A DNA stretch of 64,000 bases from Dactylonectria macrodidyma. Its lineage: Eukaryota > Ascomycota > Sordariomycetes > Hypocreales > Nectriaceae. The position numbers and the translations under genes are program-made. Below, in pieces: positions 55,256-64,000 of this stretch. The notes beneath the pieces were generated by a model that was given only the letters and a program-made list of their open reading frames with translations, was not told the origin of the DNA and did no database searches. Location: positions 1,798,001 to 1,862,000 of the forward strand of contig JAGMUV010000005.1 in assembly GCA_020744425.1 (NCBI GenBank), written 5' to 3'. Position 1 is the first letter of the stretch, and each line of letters begins with the position of its first letter.

Positions 55256-57544
55256 CTCGGGCGACTTGTTGTCGTAGTTCGTGTTGCGTTGGTAATAGCG
55301 TGGAGTTGAGCTAGTTATGTTGTAGTTGTAAAGAGCTTTTAGGAAGAGCTTGTAGGAAGAGCTTAGAGGAAGAGCTCTAAGGAAGAAGTTGTAAGGTTGA
55401 GGTTGTGAGGTTGAAGGAAAAGGTCGAAGGACTTGGCTTTATAGAAAAAAAGATCAGCAAGTTGGCAGCGAACGAAATCGGTACTGTTGGCAGCAGACGT
55501 TATAGTTACAGCTGGTTTGGTCATAAACGTTGGTTGCCGAGCCGTCAGTTGCTGGCGGCTGGCAAGAGACGTTGGTTACCGGCCCGTCAGGTCTGTAAGC
55601 TAGCCCATTTAGTACAGGCCATTCACTTACATTTAGTGAATTATTGTAGCTTGGGGTTCTGCAGAAGGTTATGCTAAACAGGCAAGGCCCTTGGTCAGGC
55701 CTGGGTGTTTGCCAGCTGGCATCGATGGTACGCTGGCACACTACATGCATCACGTGGGACCGTTGTGCGTTCTGGAACGCGGAAGAGAGAGTTAGTTCAA
55801 GTGTTTAGTGGCCTAAGATGTGTAGTGGGTCAGATACTTGGAAGTTTGGCCATAGAAGATGCTATCAACCAGTTGTGATGTGCGCTATGGTAGTCAGAGC
55901 CGCCTAGGCAACTCGTCCTAACCACGAGATGATAGACGTTGTTCCCTCCGATATTCTGGAAAATAGAACAGTATATACAACATAAAGAAAAAGGTGACAA
56001 AATGGGTGGTTTCAGTCGTCTCGTGTCTGCAGCTAGCATGCATCCATGTGGCTCATGTGGGTATGATGCGCCGTACCGCATCTAGGACCATCATCTATCC
56101 CAAACCAGGGCAGAGTTGCGAGCAAGGAACTAATAAGCAACAAGCCCATGCTGCATCTTGCCCATCCAACGCATACATCCAAAAACCTGCATATGACAGG
56201 TCGAAACTCACGAATGAAGATAAAGAAAGAGGAATCGTCATGGGCTGCAGGAACACCGGGTATTCGCAGCAGTCCACCTTAATCGCACTCTCTGCGATGC
56301 CGAGGTTGTGCGCCACCACGTTGCTGTACTACTACGGTGCAGTGAGCCGAGAGAGATTCTCGACCATCGTCAGGCACACGCAAGGCTGTGGATGAATTAG
56401 ATTATCTGCATGCAGTATGATTCGCTGTTCTTTGAAGAGTTAACTGGTTGAGGTTGTGTGGTTGACCCACTGGAATATGTGTCGGCCGAAGACAAGAAAC
56501 TCAACGTGCAAAGTTCATACCGGTTATAAAGACAGCGACGAAGAAAACAGAATCAACACCCGTTTTGGGATAGGCGAGCCCTATGTCCTGATTGCAGATG
56601 GAAGAGTATTCTACAGCGCATATTTCTTCAATCACTCTAATTGTACGCTGGGATTATATTGTCTAATAAAACATCACCATCAGGCGTTCCTCTCCGACAG
56701 AAGGTAGCAAAGTATCAAAGACTTACCCTGGAGTTTCGATTATGTCGTATTCAGATGGCTTTAGGCGACTTGCAACGCTTCATCGGGTCGGTACCATCAA
56801 CCAGGGTGCCCCAGGACAACCCGCCGTGAAGGGCTTGCAAAGGAATTCTTACATGGTTTACTCTACTTGACAACAAAGACTAGTTATATGACTCAAAGCT
56901 CTGAAACGACGACCTCATCTCTAACGCACAAGTCCTTGTACGTGCGCAAACACTTCAACACAATGGTAGACACAAGTCCGTGCAAACATCGAACATCGGT
57001 ATTTGAATAACACCTCATCTAGCTCTTGAGAACTTTATGGGGAAGTAACAAATCAGATAGAAGAGCGTTTCAGCGTTTCCCAAGAACTCCCAGCCCATGA
57101 TGGATAATGTTGCCTAAATCATCTTACCTCCCACTCTCTTCACTGGCTTACGGGCGAAATTAAACAACAGCCCCTAAAACGGTTACCTCGGCTCCAGAAC
57201 AAAGATACATTGAACGACAGGCACGAAAGTTTGTAAGGTCCCTTTGACACGGGATGTCCAACCTATGTTTCCCGGTACTCCATGCGCCCAAATGTAATTG
57301 CCAAAACACCCGCTGACAGATTATTGCTCGACCAGAAGCCCCTGTTCAGTGGAGAATGAGAATCCTTGAATCATTGGAGAGGACAAGACCGCCGCATCGC
57401 CCGTCATATATCGTCCAATGGAAAAGGCAACTCCTCAGAGAAATGCCGACTGAGGGGTGGGGGTTTTGGTGGTTGCAGTGTCCCGTCAACTGCGTCTTGC
57501 CCCATGGTGGTTGTAGTCCTCCTTGAATCTACATCACTGGGCTC
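55256..57544. other. Intergenic, no supported gene
   Basis: 2.3 kb between the esterase start and the kinase 3' end. It contains a GA-rich repeat (55331-55425) in the esterase upstream region and two similar short segments (CGTTGGTTGCCGAGCCGTCAG and a GTTGGTTACCGGCCCGTCAG variant) near 55527 and 55571. Frames further right show no domain. Confidence 0.5.
55331..55425 (+). repeat. Imperfect GA-rich repeat upstream of the esterase gene
   Basis: GGAAGAGCTT-like units occur about four times, followed by AAGTTGTAAGGTTGAGG-type repeats. They lie 76-170 bp upstream of the CE5 start codon; on the coding strand this is a CT-rich tract. Confidence 0.75.
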
Positions 57545-59822
57545 CTATACCCCCATGATGGGAAACTTCTTGTTTCGCTTGCCGAGCAGCGTGGCGTTGT
57601 CCAAGTTAAGCTCGAAGGCACCTCGTTGACGGTTGCGGTCCTTCACCTGTTGCCGGGCCGCCGCCGTCACGGCCGCAGAGTGTTGGCCGTAGCCTCGGTC
57701 ATTGGCGCGTTCGCGTTCACGGCCCCTTGTCTCTGTCTCCTGATCTCGAATGTTTGCCTTGCGCATGCTCTGCTCAAGTGCGTGAGTTGCTGCGTTCGGT
57801 TTGGGAGCATTGGCATCTTGGGTATCGATCTGCATGCGATCTTCCTCGTCTGTTTCCTCGTCTTCCTCGTTAAGACCGCCGAGGAACCTGGCAGGGCCAC
57901 CCTTGGCACCCAAAGCCGCTCTCCGCTTGCCCTCCTCCTCTTGGCGATGCACCGCGTAACTAACATCGAAGACCTCGCGCAGGTTGACGGCTCCAGGTGA
58001 TCGGAAGTCGTATCGCTTGCCTGGCTCCTGAAACTTGGCAGGATCGAATGCACGGAGCATGGCGTCGGGCTTCTTCTCCTCGCGGGGAGTAGGGCCATTT
58101 CCTCGGATCCACGGGTGGGCCAAAAACTCCCCAATCGTGTACCGCTTTTCGGGGTCGACCGTCAGGAGGTGACTGATAAGGTCTTGTGCCGATTTGGAAA
58201 TGTCATCCCACCACGGGGACAGGAAGGTGTACTGGCCCTTGGCGACCTTCTCAGTGAGCACCTCGATGCTCTCATCATAAAAGGGAGGGAAGCCGCAGAG
58301 CAGGGTGTACAGAACACAGCCAAGTGCCCACATATCAACTGACTTGGAGTACCGCTCATCCTTGACAATCTCAGGTGCCGTATACCCGACAGTGCCACAT
58401 GGAGTCATGGTCTGGTTGTCCCACACAATCTTAGAGAGACCAAAGTCGGCGATCTTGATCTGGCCAATGCCACCAGCGCCATGGCCGGGAACAAACTCGC
58501 CCTCATCAGCCTTGTCCTCGTCTCCAGGCTGTGTCGGCTTGGGGTTCTTGGAGGGCACAAAGGGGATAGGGTTGTACAGAATGTTTTCCGGCTTGATGTC
58601 ACTGGCAAGGGTCAGTAGCCGTCGCTGTGAGATAGGGGCGAAATGACGTCAGGAGGGGCATCATCGACCCGAGAATCTGTGCAGCCTATGACACCAACGC
58701 TACCATTGGGTGATATCTCCGGTGGTATCGCCGTAGATAATAAACTTACCGGTGAACAACACCCTTTTCTTCATGCAGATACTCCAGAGCTTGAGCGACT
58801 TGGAGAATGACGTGTCGGGAGAGCTCTTCGCTGAAGTAAGTCAGACGGACAATCTGGTGGAATAGCTCGCCACCAGGGGCCAGCTCGAGGACAATGTAGT
58901 AATATTGTCGGGACTCGGTGAAATCAACGAGCTTGATGATATTGGGGTGGTCAAGCTGGCGCATGATCTGGACCTCCTTCAAGATGTTTGATCGCTGCGG
59001 GCGAGTCAGTATGTGTCTTTCGACCAGCTGCGAGTGTGTAGTTTATCATGGAGCCCGAAACACCAGCCACCACGGGTCACAACCACACACGAACAAGAAA
59101 ACGCAGACCAAGAAAAATATTGTCGCACCTCTGCAGCCTTCGGGATCTTCTTGAAGTCCGGATGTAAATGATTGTTTCCCTAGGAAGGGGACGGCCCCGT
59201 GTTGGTAAATGGGGAGCGAGAAATAAAGAGAGACAAGATAATGGCACGAAACAGAAGGAGAAGGGCAACGAAGACACTGACGGCCCCTAAACAAACTCAC
59301 CTGCATGCTGTTCATTTCGTATTTGCGAACGACCTTGATAGCGACTTCTCCCCTCTCACCAGTAAGATCGCGGGCGCGATAGACGTTGCTGAAAGCACCG
59401 TCGCCCATTTTGTCGATGAGTTCCCATCGCTCGAGTCCCGGGTAACGAGGGAACTTGCTCCTGCTGGCGTTTTCCTCGGCGACGATTTTGGCGAGATTGG
59501 CGTCATCGACGCGCTTCGCTTTGGACTTGCCATGGGATTCGATTGGAGCTTCCGAGTAAGGATCGGTGGCCTGGGTCGGAGCTGTGTGGCTCTCTGGGGC
59601 GCTGTGGTGATGAGCGGGCTGGGCAGATGGCTGGGAAGTGGCCTCGTTCTTGCGCGGCTGTTCTTCGTTGAGGTTCGCGGCACGGGCTTGCTTGCCTGTA
59701 ATCCATGTCAGTCATCCCACCACGCAGTCGACCGAGGCCAGCGAAAGAAGAAAATAGGCTGGGCATGAGAGAAAATGCATACCGTGACGAATAAAATTCT
59801 TCAGTTGTTGAATGGTCGACAT
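57545..59822 (-). CDS. CaMK-like Ser/Thr kinase, Rck2/Srk1 type
   Basis: Five exons (59783-59822, 59301-59695, 59129-59179, 58750-58994, 57545-58601), 595 residues. The kinase domain begins WELIDKMGDGAFSNVY with the Gly-rich loop, then VAIKVVRKYE with the ATP-binding Lys, HRDIKPENILYN for catalysis, IADFGLSK for Mg, and GTVGYTAPEI. Between HRD and DFG there is a Pro/Glu/Gly-rich insert of about 40 residues, as in yeast Rck2 and fission yeast Srk1. These kinases are substrates of the Hog1/Sty1 stress MAP kinase and change translation in stress. The tail after the kinase domain is charged (Asp/Glu, Arg) and ends GKRNKKFPIMGV. Exon 3 encodes a small insert (GNNHLHPDFKKIPKAAE). The start ATG lies before MSTIQQLKNFIRHG. 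Confidence 0.93.
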
Positions 59823-61934
59823 GGCCGGGAAAGACGTCACTAGGGCGTGACGGGCCACTTGAGGGAGGACGGTGGGGGAGCAAAGATCTACAGCGATAGC
59901 AGATGGGCAGATCGAACAACGTCACTCCTCTTGATGCTCCAGGTCAGTAATCTTAGTCGGGCTTTATCTCGTCGTCCTCGTTGTCGAAGTCGTCGCAGTC
60001 AGAGGCTTCGTGGTCGGTTTTGCTGGTGTATTTGTAAGAACGGCAGGGACGGGCAGATCTATGTCGTCAGGAGGCTAGGACGAGACAGGGCTGGCAGGCC
60101 AGGGCTCAAAAGGCTGACTGGCGCGTTGCGTTGGCTTCGGTGCGGCGAGTAGGGCGAGTGTGCGGGGTTTATCGAGTCGCAGGACGGAGCTGTGAAGGGT
60201 TCGTGCGCGGGATTCGGTGGTACAGTGCGCGTTCTGGTGGCAAGCAAGGCTGACGGAAGCCGGAGAGTAGACGTGCGAGAGTATGGGTGCGAGAAGTGGA
60301 CGAGGAGAGAAATATGCAAAAGTGGAAGTGGAAGAAGAGGAAGAAAGAGGTAGAAGAGCGGGAAAGTTGGGAGAGTTACAAGTGCTGGCGTCAATGTTGA
60401 CAGCGGCGGACGCTGGACATGGGCATGGATAGCGGGCTACGGGCTGCGACAGTGGGTTGGGACAGCGGGAAGATTCCCTGGCAGCAGGTGCCTTGGTGCC
60501 CCAGCGGGGAGGGAACCTGGAAGTGGAGCCGCCTCAGTGAGGTCACTGAAGCTCCTTGGTTCTGGGTTCGCTGCAAGGTGGAGTCGACAGCCACCAACTC
60601 GATCGTCTAGCACCCAAATGCTTACGGACTACGGGCTTGAAAAAGAAAAAATCACCAAGACGAGACAGCAAGACAGCCCGTTGGCCCCGTTGGGCCCGTT
60701 GATGGTCGGCGGACGGCGTGCAGTAGCGAGAGCGAAAACAGATGGTCCGTTTAGGTTCGTGGGCATATGTCACGTCTATCTCTAAAGGGAGGGTTGTTGG
60801 AGACCATCAGGAGTGGCCCAGTTGATGGTTCTATTCGTCGTCCCTGTTAGTGGGCAAGGATAAGAAACAAGAAACTGCCGTACCTATATAGGCAGTACAT
60901 GATATTACACCATGCAGCTTGCCGCACCGACCCGGGCACGCGCGCGACGAAGCTGGACGGAGACTACCAGGCATGTATCGTTAATGGTGGAGGTTTTTAT
61001 TGGGTGTCCAAGCAAAAGGTATCCATGTGTGTGCTCTGCTCTCTATGGAGCTGTACAGACGGCATCCAAGGCGGGAATGGCACAAACTAAAATACCAGCC
61101 GCCAAGGCCGCCAAAGCCGCCGTGGCCACTGTCTCCCTACATTGTAGACAGCGAGAAAGAGGGAAAGAGACGGAGAGAGGAAATACACCTGAAGTCATCC
61201 ATCCCATCTCTCGGCGACGGAGCGTGCGTGCCCGCCCGCTGTCACATTTGGGTACGGGTGTGTAGTGGGCGTGGCGGGGTGGCATCATCTTTTTCATCAT
61301 CGTACAGTGCCGAGCTTGGGACTGATCTGCTCTCCGTGATTTAGTGATGTACTCTCGGCCGGTCTGCGGGAGGCGATAGAGCTGTCGTTGGCCCGCCTGG
61401 TGGACGATCACGGCTGATCCCTTGGGCTGTCAATGTCAACGTCAACTGCGACAGTCGCCATTCGATCAAGCTTCCCACCGGCATGGGTCAAGAACTGCAG
61501 CGGCGTCCATCCCATCGCAAGAAGCCGATCGAGGGAAGCATGATGCGTGCCACGGTCCCACGGGCGCTAGGCACTGCAACGTGCTGCAGTGCTCCGCATC
61601 TCCGCAGAACCGAGCACTTTTTTTTTCACCATCCAAGGCCCAAGCAGCCAAGCAACTCAGATCTCCTGCTCCATTCTGAGCGCGTCAGCGTTGTATTCAG
61701 CTGCCACCATGCCATTTCCCATTGCCTGCAGAACAGAACGGATCCATCCACTCGATGAGCTTGTTGACGAGCCATGGGTGATGGATGATGGATGGAGTGA
61801 TGGAAACATCCCCGCCCCGCCCCGTTATGACGCTGGGGACGACGTCATCGTCCCCCTCTCCCCTCCAATACATGGGTTTCCACGGCCCCAGAAAGGGTCT
61901 CCAGGGCCGCTCCCTTGTCCTGCGGGCCCAAAGT

Positions 61935-61970
61935 GGGTGTTCTGGGTGCTCCGGGTGCTCTGGGTGCTCC
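61935..61970 (+). repeat. Four copies of a 9-bp tandem repeat
   Basis: Unit GGGTGYTCY is repeated four times in a row with only C/T changes at two positions. Confidence 0.9.
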
Positions 61971-62900
61971 CTGGCGTTGGTGGCCGCTCTGGGCGCCGTC
62001 TGGACCCCCCGTAGCTCGGTCTCAAGGCCATACAACCACCAATCATGACCGTCCATTCAAGCCCCTTGCTAGACTGCTGGACTTTTAGGTGGTATCAACA
62101 AAAGTTGCTTGGCCCCTACCAGAGTCTGCGGGTTGCTTTGGCCCTGGTTGGCAGTCGTCCACGTCTTCCATCTTGCAGTCAGTCCTTCAGCGCCTAGGAG
62201 CTTTCTCTCCCACTGCTGGGCTCCAGTGCTCCTCTCCACTAGCCAATGCCTACCTGCCCAGGCTCCCATCAACAAGTCGCACCGCGTCTGGTCTGCCTTG
62301 CCTGGCCTTGCCTCGAGTCATGGAGCTCCCGATGGCAGCAATTACTCAATGATGACATGAGGAACGCCTCGCGGATCAATAGCTCATGGCCAGGGAGGAT
62401 GAGGGCGGCAGACATGCATACCAAACAGCCCAGAGGCAGCACACCAGCCAGACTAAAAACCGGCTTTTGGCTTTTTCGTTGGGTTGGGCCGCGCAAATCT
62501 AGAATCTATGGCTGCATATGCCCAGGAACTGCCTTGTTCTTTTGCATGCCATGCCATCCAGTTCAATGCCAGCCAACCAGTCAATGCCATCCGGTCATTA
62601 CAACAGCGGGTTCCCTTTGTCTGAAACAAGCTGGGGATGGATGTTTGTCACCGTTCTCATTTTGTACAGCCTGGATCTAAGGCACCGATGCCCCATAGCC
62701 TTACGGCTTTGTGCTTTGTCAAATCAGTCATCGCTCCAGCGTGGACCCCAGAACCTAGCATCGTGGATACGCTAAGTACAGTGCTGCATCAGCCCGTCCA
62801 GATCCAGGCTTGAGGAGCGAGTTCGTGGATCCCGAATCCTGGATCCATGGTCATCTGCAGCCTTGACAGTCGTTGTCTACAAATCCCACACTCTTTCAAC

Positions 62901-62919
62901 TTTTTTTTTTTTTTTTTTT
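62901..62919 (+). repeat. 19-nt T homopolymer
   Basis: Uninterrupted T run in the gene-free right end of the window; like the run at 12851 it may be length-variable. Confidence 0.9.
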
Positions 62920-64000
62920 CGACGAGTTCAAGTGCTACAAATATTCGACATCCACCGCTTGCTTCGCTTCGTCCCATCCATCCCAGGGCCATCTATCTGA
63001 TGGCGCTTCTCAGCACGAGTCGTGTCAAAAAAAGTCATGACGCGCATCAGAGCGCCAAAAGCTGAACGGGGATTTGACACGTGCTACTGCTCTCCGGCTC
63101 ACAACAATCATGTTTGTCTCAGCCTCAAGACGTACGTATTTCGTATCCTCCCGGTCTCGGCTTAGCTCGCGGTAAGCCCTAAGTTGGTAGTCGGTACTCT
63201 AAGTACATGCACGCTCTCACAATGGGTTATATTCAGCATCGCCTTCTTAGGTAAGTCTAGGCTGTTCGTGATGAGAAAGTCGACATTTGGCAACATTTTA
63301 GCCATTCCTAGCATCACGCCAAATGGAAAAGCCACAGCATGTTAGTGATTTCTATACCATCTTAAGATCGAAGCCTCCCCACATCGAAGAAACGTACGTT
63401 GATTCCTATCTAACAGTGCGAATGACTACACTATCTACTGCGTACATTTCCATTGAGAATTCATTAGCCAGGCTGCCTTGAGGAACTGTAAGAATGCCAC
63501 GTGCGACCTTATCAGTGTAGCGCCAAGAGCAAACAATTCACGCCAGAGCGTCTTGAGCTCCTTGTTGTCTATTTATCCAGTCGTCAGACTTCCAGCTTCG
63601 CAATTGTCCTACTAAATATTTGGTCTTGACTCAAGAAGTCTTCATCTACAAGTCCACGAAGCCTGTTCACCGTTCGTGCCACCATGTGTGGCAAACGTTT
63701 CCCACAGGTCTGAGACTTCAACCCCAACTGATTGATCCACCACGAAGCGGCAGAAATATGGCACACTGTCAGATAAGTCTTGCTCAAGGAGCTGATGTAC
63801 TTTGGAACTCCTCCAGAATTATGTGTTGACAAAAACTGTCACTCAAGGCACCTGGTCGTCTGGAACATAGACTCTGGGGAGCATGTAAAATGAGGACTTT
63901 TATTGAAGACTTGAAGACTCTGTTACTCGCCGCATTGATGGTGGATTTTTGTACGAGACGTGTAGGAACAGTCGCTTTCTCCTACGACAGCCGGCGAGGG

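Larger units (their letters stand above)
59823..64000. other. Gene-poor right end of the window
   Basis: 4.2 kb with no supported gene. The first 600 bp should be the kinase promoter: on the minus strand it is pyrimidine-rich near 60290-60360. Farther on, a nine-base tandem repeat at 61935-61970, a T run at 62901-62919 and an AT-rich region from 63100 are present. A minus frame at 63584-63832 has no recognised domain. Confidence 0.5.

Noticed and set aside
63584..63832. 82-codon minus frame at the right end
   Set aside because: Flanked by stops in all frames and matches no family; could be a remnant but cannot be supported.
1..64000. CRISPR array, rRNA or intact transposase
   Set aside because: No regular spacer-repeat pattern, no rRNA-like sequence and no transposase or reverse-transcriptase motifs were seen.

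Overview
The window is nuclear DNA of a filamentous ascomycete. The evidence is short introns (about 50-120 bp) with GT..AG ends and GCTAAC/ACTAAC-like branch sites, pyrimidine-rich promoters, long intergenic gaps, and fungal families such as a Zn2Cys6 regulator, a CE5 esterase, a GH3 beta-glucosidase with PA14 and an Rpd3 deacetylase with an acidic tail. The proteins suggest Sordariomycetes, perhaps Hypocreales; this placement is inference. I built spliced models by hand and checked that exon lengths sum to whole codons. No database search was run.

Left part (1-10.2 kb), accessory or stress genes: a truncated Baeyer-Villiger-type flavoprotein monooxygenase (-), a four-exon glutathione S-transferase-like gene (+) convergent with an OTT_1508-like zinc deaminase gene (-), a small C2H2 zinc-finger gene (+) with an in-frame TAG that needs a 51-nt intron, and a flavohemoglobin (-). 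An 8-kb stretch (10.2-18.2 kb) follows with no secure gene. It has several plus-strand pyrimidine tracts and one doubtful small gene.

Middle (18.2-38.8 kb): the Hsp70/Hsp90 co-chaperone Sti1 (-), a GH3 beta-glucosidase (-), a ZIP zinc transporter (+), a hemerythrin-like protein (+), an atypical SDR (+), two tandem small genes whose products both begin MGCC and fit the N-myristoylation consensus (+), a Ctr copper transporter (+), a Zn2Cys6 regulator (+), a small unknown Ser/Pro-rich gene (-) and a MARVEL-type membrane protein (-).

Right part (40.5-59.8 kb), mostly housekeeping: an Ent3-type epsin (-), a cyclophilin with a mitochondrial presequence and an internal cytosolic start (+), RNA polymerase III subunit Rpc6/Rpc34 (-), Rpd3 (-) divergent from proteasome lid deubiquitinase Rpn11 (+), a nucleotidyltransferase-fold protein with a replaced catalytic Asp (+), a secreted CE5 cutinase-like esterase (-) and an Rck2/Srk1-type kinase (-). 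CACGTGAC boxes sit 95-225 bp upstream of the epsin, cyclophilin and RPN11 starts. From 59.8 kb to the end I see no supportable gene.

The best leads for something undescribed are the tandem MGCC gene pair, the fungal nucleic-acid-type deaminase, the degenerate nucleotidyltransferase with an Arg-Ser-Pro repeat tail, and the 8-kb gap with promoter-like tracts.
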